From: CAYQZD01 sp964421875
GTDB lineage: Bacteria > Electryoneota > Tariuqbacteria > Tariuqbacterales > Tariuqbacteraceae
Direction of reading: 5' to 3'
DNA: 13,042 nucleotides
Assembly (NCBI GenBank): GCA_964421875.1
Contig: CAYQZD010000102.1
Span: forward strand, 1-13,042
Part shown: piece by piece, positions 6,284 to 13,042 of the stretch
How positions within the stretch are numbered: position 1 is the stretch's first letter
Layout of the letters: every line of letters begins with the position of its first letter
Program-made: the position numbers and the translations under genes
Notes under the pieces: model-generated
The model's database searches: none
What the model was told of the DNA's origin: nothing
The model's input: the letters and a program-made list of their open reading frames with translations, nothing else

Positions 6284-9200
6284 TTATTTTTCCGTATCGA
6301 TTTTCAGATCTTTTCTTTTTATAAGATAATACACCGCGGGCAGAATTATCAGGGTCAGCGCCGCTGACGATATCAATCCTCCTACCATCGGCGCCGCGAT
6401 GCGTTTCATCACTTCCGAACCGGCTCCGGCGCCGAACATAATAGGCAGCAGTCCTATAAGAGTGGTCATTACGGTCATCAGTTTGGGACGGACGCGCTCC
6501 ACCGCGCCCTCCATCACCGCCGCTTTGAGGTCGAAGGCGCGTTTCATCCGCCCTTCGGCTTTGTACTTCTTATAAGCGACATCGAGATAGACCAGCATCA
6601 CCACGCTGGTTTCCGCGGCCAATCCTAGAAGGGCGATAAATCCTACGGCCACCGCCACCGACATATTGAATTTCAGAATGAACATCAGCCACACCCCTCC
6701 CACCATTGCAAAGGGAAGCGTGAGGAGCACTGTCAGCGATTCGGTGATGTTTCCGAAATGCACATAGAGCAGGAAGAGGATGAGGAGCAGGGTGAGCGGT
6801 ATTATCACGCTGAGCCTCCGGTTCGCCCGCTCCATATACTCGAATTGGCCGGACCAGACTAGGGAATACTCCGCTGGTAAATCGATATTGGCGGACACCG
6901 CCTGCTGCAGGCTTTTGACAAAACCGCCGATGTCGCTTTCACGAGTATCGACATAAACCCATACGGTTTTACGGGCGTTTTCGGTTTTTAACATCGGGGG
7001 ACCGTCGGCGATTTCAATATCCGCCAGTTGTATCAGGGGAACGGTTCCGCCGCCTTGAAGCGGGACTTTGACCCGCCTGATATCGGTTAAATCGTCCCGT
7101 TTTTCCGGGGGATAGCGGAGGTTTACCGGATAGCGGGCTTGACCTTCGACCGTGTAAGTTACATTCATCCCCCCCAGCGCGGCGCCGATGACATCTTGAA
7201 CGTCTCTTACGGAAAGGCAGTATCGGGCGATTCGCCGCCGGTCGATGTCAATATCGATGTATTTCCCGCCGGTAGCCCGCTCCGCGTAAACCGAGGTCAC
7301 TCCGGGCAGCTCCGCCACCAAACCCTCAATATCCTCCCCTAACCGCGCCAGTGTATTTAGGTCGTCGCCCATCACTTTTATCCCCACCGGAGTTTTAATC
7401 CCGGTGGAGAGCATATCGATTCTGGTTTTGATGGGCATTGTCCAGGAGTTGGTCAATCCGGGGAATTGGATGGCGGCGTCCAGGGCTCTGACCAGCGAAT
7501 CGATGGTCACCCCCTTGCGCCATTTCTTCCGGTCTTTCTCCAGAATTATGGTGGTTTCAATCATCGAAAGGGGGGCGGGGTCGGTAGCGGTTTCAGCGCG
7601 GCCGATTTTCCCGAAAACAGTCTCAACTTCGGGGAAGGCGGCGATGATTTTATCGGTCTGCTGCAGGACTTCAGCCGCTTTGGCGGGGGAGATTCCGGGG
7701 GGTGTGGTGGGCATATAGAGCAGGTCGCCCTCGTTCAAGGGGGGCATAAACTCGCTGCCCAGCCTGCTCCAGGGTATCAAAGTCAGGAGCACAATCACCA
7801 TACTCACCAATATCACCACCAGAGGCCGTCTCAAGGCGAATTTAATCACCGGTTTGTAAGCTGATATCAGTAGACGTGAAACCGGATGTTTGGTTTCCGG
7901 GATGATTTTACCCTTGATGAAAAACACCATCAGAACCGGGATGATAGTAATCGCCAGCGCCGCTGAAGCCGCCATTGCGAAGGTTTTAGTGTAAGTTAGG
8001 GGGCTGAAAAGCCGCCCTTCCTGGGCTTGCAGGCTGAATACGGGAAGGAAGCTGACGGTGATAATCAGCAGGCTGAAGAACAGGGCGGGACCCACTTCCT
8101 TAGCCGCTTCGGTGATGATGCGGACCCGCGATTTCGATTTGTATTCCCGCTCCAGATGCTTGTGCGCGTTCTCCACCATCACTATGCTGGCGTCTACCAT
8201 AACGCCAATAGCGATAGCGATGCCCCCCAGGCTCATAATGTTGGCGTTGAGGCCCATCGCTTTCATCATCAGGAGGGAAATCAGCACTCCGGCGGGGAGG
8301 GTGAACAACGCTACCAGCGCGCTGGGCAGATGAAGCAGAAAAAGTATGGTCACCAGCGCGACCACAATCATCTCTTCGGTAAGTTTTTCCTTCAGGGCGC
8401 CGATGGCGCGGTGAATCAGTTCGGAGCGGTCATAGGCGGTTACCAATTCCACTCCTTCCGGAAGCCCCGCTTTCAACTCGGCGAGTTTCGCCTTGACCCT
8501 GTCGATGGCGGCGAGGGCGTTTTCGCCGTAGCGCAGGACTACGATACCTCCCGCTATTTCCCCTTCACCGTTCCACTCGGCTATTCCGCGGCGCAATTCA
8601 GGTCCTACCCTGACGTCTGCGGCTTGCTTGAGCAGTATCGGTTTACCGCCGGAACCGGCTCCGATTGCGGTGTTTTCGATCTGACGGATGATTTCACCAT
8701 CGCTTTCGCCTTTTAAGTAACCCAGTCCCCGGACAAAGTACTCGGTTTCCGCCATTTCCAGCAGCCTCCCCCCCACATCGCGGTTGGACTCCTTGAGCGC
8801 CATTTTCACATGCTTCAAGGGTATCTCCAGGGAAGCAAGTCGGTCGGGGTCCACCACCACTTGATACTGTTTGACAAATCCGCCCACGCTTGCCACTTCC
8901 GCCACTCCGGGGACGGTTTGCAGCTCATAGCGCAGGTACCAATCCTGAATGGAGCGCAGTTCCGCCAGGCTGTGGCGTTCTGATTTCAGGACATATTGGA
9001 ATATCCATCCCAATCCTGTGGCGTCGGGTCCCAGGCGCGGTGTCACTCCCTCAGGCATGCGCTGCGCCGCCTGGTTCAAGTACTCCAGCACCCTGCTCCG
9101 CGCCCAGTAGAGGTCTGTGCCGTCCTCGAACAGGAGGTAAACCATCCCAAAATTGAAATAACTGTATCCCCGGACATTTTTAACATAGGGAACCGACAGC

Positions 9201-9424
9201 ATCGCGGTAGTCAGGGGGTATATCACCTGGTCTTCGACTATTTGAGGGGACTGCCCCTGATAATCGGCGACCACAATCACCTGCACATCGGACAAATCGG
9301 GCAGGGCGTCAACGGGGAGGGTCACCAGGGCGTGAATTCCCATTCCCACCAGCGCCAGCGTGAGCAAGATTACGATGACGCGGCTCCTGACACTGCCTTC
9401 GATTATTTTCTCTATGGGATTCAT
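6284..9424 (-). CDS. cusA: CusA-like HME-RND copper/silver efflux pump
   Basis: This is the inner-membrane proton-driven pump of a tripartite Cu+/Ag+ exporter, 1046 residues, the normal length for the heavy-metal RND family. The first membrane helix is near 14-34, and a large periplasmic part precedes a helix bundle from about 350. The fourth-helix motif AIAIGVMVDASIVMVEN (403-419, with Asp411 and Glu418) is of the monovalent-metal type, not the divalent CzcA type. The three methionines that bind the metal in E. coli CusA (Met573, Met623, Met672) are all matched: Met571 in LLYMPTTPPG, Met621 in APLSMIETTI and Met671 in RIDMLSTGIK. The C-terminal half ends normally (GAGAGSEVMKRIAAPM near the end). 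The start ATG has no visible Shine-Dalgarno but overlaps the stop of a tiny upstream frame. The pump is likely a trimer working with the adaptor and channel encoded upstream. Confidence 0.96.
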   Translation of the reverse strand: MNPIEKIIEGSVRSRVIVILLTLALVGMGIHALVTLPVDALPDLSDVQVIVVADYQGQSPQIVEDQVIYPLTTAMLSVPYVKNVRGYSYFNFGMVYLLFEDGTDLYWARSRVLEYLNQAAQRMPEGVTPRLGPDATGLGWIFQYVLKSERHSLAELRSIQDWYLRYELQTVPGVAEVASVGGFVKQYQVVVDPDRLASLEIPLKHVKMALKESNRDVGGRLLEMAETEYFVRGLGYLKGESDGEIIRQIENTAIGAGSGGKPILLKQAADVRVGPELRRGIAEWNGEGEIAGGIVVLRYGENALAAIDRVKAKLAELKAGLPEGVELVTAYDRSELIHRAIGALKEKLTEEMIVVALVTILFLLHLPSALVALFTLPAGVLISLLMMKAMGLNANIMSLGGIAIAIGVMVDASIVMVENAHKHLEREYKSKSRVRIITEAAKEVGPALFFSLLIITVSFLPVFSLQAQEGRLFSPLTYTKTFAMAASAALAITIIPVLMVFFIKGKIIPETKHPVSRLLISAYKPVIKFALRRPLVVILVSMVIVLLTLIPWSRLGSEFMPPLNEGDLLYMPTTPPGISPAKAAEVLQQTDKIIAAFPEVETVFGKIGRAETATDPAPLSMIETTIILEKDRKKWRKGVTIDSLVRALDAAIQFPGLTNSWTMPIKTRIDMLSTGIKTPVGIKVMGDDLNTLARLGEDIEGLVAELPGVTSVYAERATGGKYIDIDIDRRRIARYCLSVRDVQDVIGAALGGMNVTYTVEGQARYPVNLRYPPEKRDDLTDIRRVKVPLQGGGTVPLIQLADIEIADGPPMLKTENARKTVWVYVDTRESDIGGFVKSLQQAVSANIDLPAEYSLVWSGQFEYMERANRRLSVIIPLTLLLILFLLYVHFGNITESLTVLLTLPFAMVGGVWLMFILKFNMSVAVAVGFIALLGLAAETSVVMLVYLDVAYKKYKAEGRMKRAFDLKAAVMEGAVERVRPKLMTVMTTLIGLLPIMFGAGAGSEVMKRIAAPMVGGLISSAALTLIILPAVYYLIKRKDLKIDTEK

Positions 9425-9519
9425 TGGATACTAATGGTTATGCTCATTTACCGCGGTCGATTCCATCTCATTTACTTTGAAAATAGCGACAACGCATCCC
9501 GCGAGCCGATAATTTTCAT
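9421..9519 (-). promoter_or_regulatory. Chain of three tiny frames joining adaptor and pump genes
   Basis: The 91-base gap is tiled in one reading frame by three tiny frames of 15, 7 and 8 codons before their stops (starts at 9519, 9471 and 9447). The first overlaps the cusB stop as ATGA. Each of the next two starts directly after the previous stop (TAAATG twice). The third overlaps the cusA start as ATGA. The pump start has no clear Shine-Dalgarno, so stepwise termination and re-initiation could carry ribosomes across. Chance or remnants of a decayed gene are alternatives. Confidence 0.35.
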
Positions 9520-11129
9520 TCTTGATGGTGCGATGGTTCGCGAAGAGAATCCATCGAATGATGGTTCATCCCGCCTCCGGCAATCTTCTTCTTTAGGTTC
9601 AACCTTTTCTGCAAATTTTCTTGAAGTTTAGCTTCACTGTCCAGCAGGAACTGCGCTGAAGCGGCTACGACCTCTCCATCACTAAGGTTATGGAGAATCT
9701 CATAGTAATCATCCGTCTCCAAACCCAGATGCACCTCTCTGGGCTCGAAGCGTCCCTCGCCTAACGAGACGAACACTAAATCGCGCTTCCCCGACCTGAC
9801 CACCGCCTGCTTCGATATGGTCACCACATTCTTCTTCGGCTGTGAAATAATATCAACGTCCACATACATTTCCGGCTTGAACTTAATGCGGTGATTGTCC
9901 AGCGCGACGCGGACTTCCGCGGCTCGGGTTTTAGCGTCCAAGACGGGATAAATGTAGTCGATGGTTCCCTTCGCGGTCGATTCAGGATCGTAGGGTGAGC
10001 GGACTATAACTTCATCCTTAACGTTCACCCAGGGCAGTTCATATTCGAAGACCTGCGCCTTAATCCAGATTTTTCTCAAATCTGCGAGGTAAAACAGATC
10101 CGTTCCCGCTTTAACCGCGGAACCCTCGAAAACATTCTTCGCCAAAATGTAGCCCTCCGCAGGACTTTCTATGGTCATAGCGCGCTTGACAGTCTTTTCG
10201 CGCTTGAGCGCTTCAACCTGTTCTTCCGAGATTTCCCACAGGAAGAGCCGGTTGGCGGCTGCCATCAGTAGTTCATCCGCGCTTTCGACCGATTTCTGCA
10301 GACCACTTTTTTTCAGCGTCTCCGCGCTCTCCAGAGCGATGAGGAATTCTTGCTGAGCTGCGACCAATTCGGGGCTGTAGATTTCGAGCAGGGGCCGGCC
10401 CTTTTTCACCCATTCGCCGGTTTTTTTCACATATAATTTTTCCACCCATCCCGACACGCGGGAATTGACTTTGTATTCCGTATCCTCTGCGGTTACCACC
10501 GTTCCGTTCGAAGTAATCGTGCGGGAAAGGTCTCTGGTTTGGGCGTGTTCCAGCTTCACGCCAATATTCTGCACAGTTACGGGATCGATTTCAATCAGGG
10601 AACCGCCACTGGTTGAACCCTTTTTCAAGGGAACCAAATCCATCTGGCAGATTGGACAGATACCGGGTTCTTCGGAAATCACCTCCGGGTGCATCCCGCA
10701 GGTCCAGAGTGAAGTCGTTTCCGATTCAACATGTTGATGATCGTCAGCGGAATGCGCTGATTCCGGTTTATCTTCCGGGGAATAGAACGGCGATTCCACG
10801 ATGGGGATGAGTATAGAACCGTCTTCAGGGTCCTTCCCGGGACCTTCGTGGAGGTACATCGCGTTGGAAGGGCTGACATAGAGGTTATCCTCATCCGGCA
10901 GAGGTTCCCCATGTTTGTGACCCTGCACCGGGCTCAGCGCCATCCCGCAGATTTCACATTCTCCCGGTCCCTCTGAGGCTTCCCAGGGATGCATAGAACA
11001 GACGTGGAGGTCGTGGTACAGTTTCTCCTCAGCCGCCTCCTTGGGACTTGTACCCGACGACAGCGCAATGACTGTTCCGGCGATGGCGATTATCAGAACC
11101 GGGATTATTATTAAATATACTTTTTTCAT
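9516..11129 (-). CDS. cusB: CusB-like membrane fusion protein with two heavy-metal-binding modules
   Basis: This is the periplasmic adaptor of the efflux complex, 537 residues from the chosen start. A single hydrophobic anchor lies at about 4-24. Two heavy-metal-binding modules follow: CSMHP...CEICGM at 44-63 (Cys44, Met46, His47, Cys58, Cys61, Met63) and CGMHP...CPICQM at 144-163, with a His-rich link between them. From about 178 the HlyD-type core begins. It has a lipoyl-like half (VSGWVEKLYVKKTGEWVKKG), a helical hairpin at about 250-315, then beta-barrel and membrane-proximal parts. The C-terminus ends in a Met/His tail (MNHHSMD...HHQE). The start chosen is the ATG at 11129: TGAGGA at 11136-11141 lies six bases before it but directly against the alternative ATG at 11135. 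The gene follows the channel gene by a few bases, so they are co-transcribed. Confidence 0.93.
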   Translation of the reverse strand: MKKVYLIIIPVLIIAIAGTVIALSSGTSPKEAAEEKLYHDLHVCSMHPWEASEGPGECEICGMALSPVQGHKHGEPLPDEDNLYVSPSNAMYLHEGPGKDPEDGSILIPIVESPFYSPEDKPESAHSADDHQHVESETTSLWTCGMHPEVISEEPGICPICQMDLVPLKKGSTSGGSLIEIDPVTVQNIGVKLEHAQTRDLSRTITSNGTVVTAEDTEYKVNSRVSGWVEKLYVKKTGEWVKKGRPLLEIYSPELVAAQQEFLIALESAETLKKSGLQKSVESADELLMAAANRLFLWEISEEQVEALKREKTVKRAMTIESPAEGYILAKNVFEGSAVKAGTDLFYLADLRKIWIKAQVFEYELPWVNVKDEVIVRSPYDPESTAKGTIDYIYPVLDAKTRAAEVRVALDNHRIKFKPEMYVDVDIISQPKKNVVTISKQAVVRSGKRDLVFVSLGEGRFEPREVHLGLETDDYYEILHNLSDGEVVAASAQFLLDSEAKLQENLQKRLNLKKKIAGGGMNHHSMDSLREPSHHQE

Positions 11130-11141
11130 ATTCATTCCTCA

Positions 11142-12449
11142 CTATTGATCCAATTGATTTTCAGATGTGACATCGAATCCGGAAAGTTCAGCTAAAGCAG
11201 CTCTCACTTTCGCTCTGTCCCTCAGGTAAGCCAGTCGTTGCAGCTTCGCTTTCAATAGAGTTTTTTCCGCCGCCAGCAGGGCTTCGATGTCGACTTTACC
11301 TACGGTATATGCCGCCATAGCCGAGGAGAAAGCGGCCTCAGCCTGCGGAATTATCCACTTGCCGTACAGGTCAATCTGCTTTTCGAGCCGATGGTCTTCA
11401 TCGACCAGAATGGATAAATCCTTGAGCAGTCTCAATTCCACGCTGTTCAAATTATATTCCGCGCCCTTCAACGAAGCTCGCGCTTCCTCGACCCGGCGGT
11501 TCTGTTTCTTCGCCGCGAAAACCGGCAGAGAAATCCCGGCAGTTATGCTGAAAAAATCGGGGCGTTCGGTTCCATTGTCAGCGTCTTGCCTGAAGCCGTA
11601 ACCGGCTGATAGTTTCAGTTCAGGCCAATACAGGCTCTTTTCTAAGTCGATTTTCTTTTGAGCCTGCAGAACCGCTTGCCGAGTATGATTCATTTCATAG
11701 CTGTTGGCTGACAGATTCGCTTCAAGCTCTCCGTAATCGACCGGGATGAATGACTCCGACAGTGCGCCGGATTGAGGGGGATAGTCCTCCGGTTTTCTTC
11801 CCAGCAGGACCGCCAGTTTTTTCGCGGAAGCCATCTCCATCTGCTCCAGTTTCAGTTTACCGTCCCAGAGTTCCAGGATTTCAATTTCTGTCCTGAACAA
11901 ATCGCTCTGGGAGGTTTGTCCCGTTTCGTATTTCCTCTGCATAACCTTAAAGGCGCTTTCCGTCAACTCAATCATCTCCTCCAGGGTCTGAATTGAAGAC
12001 TGCAGAAAAGCGCGGTCAAACCAATTGTGGGCGACATCTTTCGCGATTGACAGCTCTAACTGTTTCCCGCTCAGTTTCCCCTTTTCGATTTCAATCTTTG
12101 CGATTTCACTCTGCCGGATGTGAGCTTTCGTCAAGGGTAATGATTGACTCCCGGTAATCCAAAAGGCGGTCATCGCTTCCCGGTCGAAGTCGAAACTGTT
12201 GGCGGGAAGATTCGCCAATCCCAAGGACAACGCCGGGTCGGACCAGGCACCCGCTTGTGACGGTATCTGCTCCAGAGCCTCAATCTTCGCTTCCCAGCTT
12301 TTCAGATCCGGATTATTAGCGAGCGCTTCCTCAATCAGGATTTGTAAACCGCTGTCGGCCTTAGGTGACTGAGGCGGAAGTGGCTGCCCCAAGATATGGG
12401 CGGGATTGAACAGCGCCGCCATTAGTAATATTTTATAGTTTAGACGCAT
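11142..12449 (-). CDS. TolC/CusC-family outer membrane efflux channel
   Basis: This is a 435-residue outer-membrane channel protein of the OEP family, the expected partner of the adaptor and pump encoded next. A signal peptide is at about 1-21 (MRLNYKILLMAALF, ending HILGQ). No lipobox cysteine is present, so unlike E. coli CusC it is probably not a lipoprotein. The mature protein shows the two-fold helical repeat: NPDLKSWEAKIEALEQIPSQ near 41-60 with PALSLGL after it in the first half, and YWPELKLSAGYGFRQD in the second half. Long amphipathic helices rich in Glu, Lys and Ala match the channel tunnel. It is the first gene of the operon. The leader upstream is AT-rich with no visible Shine-Dalgarno. 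The stop lies seven bases before the first adaptor ATG. Confidence 0.92.
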   Translation of the reverse strand: MRLNYKILLMAALFNPAHILGQPLPPQSPKADSGLQILIEEALANNPDLKSWEAKIEALEQIPSQAGAWSDPALSLGLANLPANSFDFDREAMTAFWITGSQSLPLTKAHIRQSEIAKIEIEKGKLSGKQLELSIAKDVAHNWFDRAFLQSSIQTLEEMIELTESAFKVMQRKYETGQTSQSDLFRTEIEILELWDGKLKLEQMEMASAKKLAVLLGRKPEDYPPQSGALSESFIPVDYGELEANLSANSYEMNHTRQAVLQAQKKIDLEKSLYWPELKLSAGYGFRQDADNGTERPDFFSITAGISLPVFAAKKQNRRVEEARASLKGAEYNLNSVELRLLKDLSILVDEDHRLEKQIDLYGKWIIPQAEAAFSSAMAAYTVGKVDIEALLAAEKTLLKAKLQRLAYLRDRAKVRAALAELSGFDVTSENQLDQ

Positions 12450-12727
12450 ATTGTTTAATATTTAACATAATATGGCAAATACTATTGCAATTTGTGTGCC
12501 AATATTTTTTGTTTTATACCTATTCTAAAAAAGGTCTGTTTCCCAAACGTTTCCTACATGCTGTCGACTCTCCACATTCAACAGCATATTTAAAAATAAT
12601 AATTAGTTGGCATCGGTTGCGGGGACCCGATACCACAGCAATGTGATTTCGGCGACGTACCCTAATAATATCGTTTTTATGAAGGATTTAAATACTGTTT
12701 TAGTTAAATTTTTTTGGATGTGGTCGA
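12450..12727. other. AT-rich upstream region of the efflux operon
   Basis: There is no gene in these 278 bases. They must hold the promoter of the minus-strand efflux operon, but I could not fit a convincing -35/-10 pair. An imperfect inverted repeat lies near 12473-12501 (TGGCAAAT against ATTTGTGTGCCA), about 25 to 50 bases before the channel start, and could be an operator. A second pair, ATGCTGT (12558-12564) and ACAGCAT (12581-12587), may form a hairpin. Confidence 0.4.
12609..12634 (-). terminator. Possible terminator of the broken edge gene
   Basis: On the minus strand GGTATCGG and CCGATGCC can pair over eight positions with one T-G wobble. A T-rich stretch follows after a short spacer (AACTAATTATTATTTTT). 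It lies about 95 bases past the stop of the minus-strand remnant at 12728. The gap before the T-run weakens the call. Confidence 0.3.
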
Positions 12728-12990
12728 TCATTTTACTCGCGCCGGGATGGGTTTTACCTTCTTGTCCTTCAGGTAAGATAATAATGCGTCATTAACTACT
12801 TCCTTGATGTCTATTCTCTCCCAGTATGTCAGGGCTTTGATGTCGTCTATATGCTCTTCACGAACAATGAAAGTGGCTCTTATCCAGCTTAAAGGGTCTG
12901 AACCGATTCGGATTTTTTTTATTTGTTCATAACGATTTTTCCTATTGATTATTTCATGGCAAAGGCTAAGATAGTCAACCGCTCCATAAC
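12728..12990 (-). pseudogene. Broken small ribbon-helix-helix-like protein gene
   Basis: The minus strand is open for 86 codons down to a TGA at 12728-12730, but no ATG, GTG or TTG start lies in that frame. The last 50 residues (ATFIVREEHIDDIKALTYWERIDIKEVVNDALLSYL region) look like ribbon-helix-helix proteins of the antitoxin or CopG type: a short strand, then two helices with YWER and VVNDAL. An ATG at 12930 sits one base out of frame and meets TAA after three codons (ATG AAC AAA TAA). One extra A there would give a normal protein of about 66 residues starting MNKIKKIRIGSDPL. So this is either that gene with a one-base loss next to an A8 run, or a longer gene cut by the insertion sequence at 12991. 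No toxin gene is visible. Confidence 0.5.
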
Positions 12991-13042
12991 TGTTATTTGT
13001 AACTTAAAAGTGAGCCACTATTGTAAAGTAAAATTGAGCCAC
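12991..13042. mobile_element. Probable end of an IS21-like insertion sequence, running off the window
   Basis: The last 52 bases begin TGTTATTTGTAAC and hold two near-identical words, TAAAAGTGAGCCAC (13005-13018) and TAAAATTGAGCCAC (13029-13042), 24 bases apart with one mismatch. Multiple spaced terminal repeats ending in a G(A)(C/G)CCAC core, behind a TG end, are typical of the IS21 family. No transposase is in the window, so the family call rests on the repeats alone. The inferred element edge is 12991. Confidence 0.5.

Noticed and set aside
8027..8716. Long open frame on the plus strand opposite the pump gene
   Set aside because: It is rich in His, Gln and Gly, has no recognisable domain, and mirrors the codon pattern of a clearly real gene on the other strand.
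6284..9424. Reading the RND pump as a CzcA-type Co/Zn/Cd exporter
   Set aside because: The fourth-helix motif is of the CusA type and all three metal-relay methionines of CusA are present, so monovalent Cu/Ag export fits better.
12450..12550. A defined promoter or copper-regulator box ahead of the efflux operon
   Set aside because: Several TATAAA- and TAGTAT-like words exist, but none is paired with a suitable -35 at 16-19 bases, and no CusR- or CueR-type site was recognised.

Overview
The window is chromosomal-type DNA of moderate G+C from a Gram-negative bacterium: it encodes an outer-membrane TolC-family channel, periplasmic proteins with signal peptides and an inner-membrane RND pump. 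The lineage cannot be fixed from sequence alone. The dCache histidine kinase, the SLC13/DASS-type transporter and the many short intergenic hairpins suggest an uncultivated environmental group (Desulfobacterota-like or FCB-like), but this is a weak inference.

Left part (about 190-5550, plus strand): a signalling and transport cassette. It holds a membrane histidine kinase with an extracytoplasmic dCache-like sensor, a two-CBS-domain protein, a 677-residue protein that fuses a CheY-like receiver domain to a DASS-type anion transporter, and, after a 349-base gap rich in structured repeats, a stand-alone receiver protein. No DNA-binding output domain is present. The simplest reading is a two-component system whose output is the transporter itself, with the second receiver as a competing or relaying partner. 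This is the most unusual item in the window. The transporter also lacks the usual Ser-Asn-Thr signatures at both expected places.

Middle (5551-5800): no gene, but three strong hairpins. One is a terminator for the left cassette, one is a perfect REP-like hairpin, and one is a bidirectional terminator between the converging gene sets.

Right part (12449 down to 5801, minus strand): a Cus-type copper/silver efflux operon in the order TolC-like outer-membrane channel, CusB-like adaptor with two N-terminal heavy-metal-binding modules, CusA-like HME-RND pump with all three metal-relay methionines, and a secreted protein of two tandem YHS domains. The last gene occupies a place where a periplasmic metal carrier such as CusF might be expected. 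The 91-base gap between the adaptor and the pump is tiled exactly by three tiny frames joined by stop/start junctions.

Right edge (12728-13042): a small broken gene resembling ribbon-helix-helix antitoxin-type proteins, then what looks like the terminal repeats of an IS21-like insertion sequence that runs off the window. No rRNA, tRNA or CRISPR array was seen.
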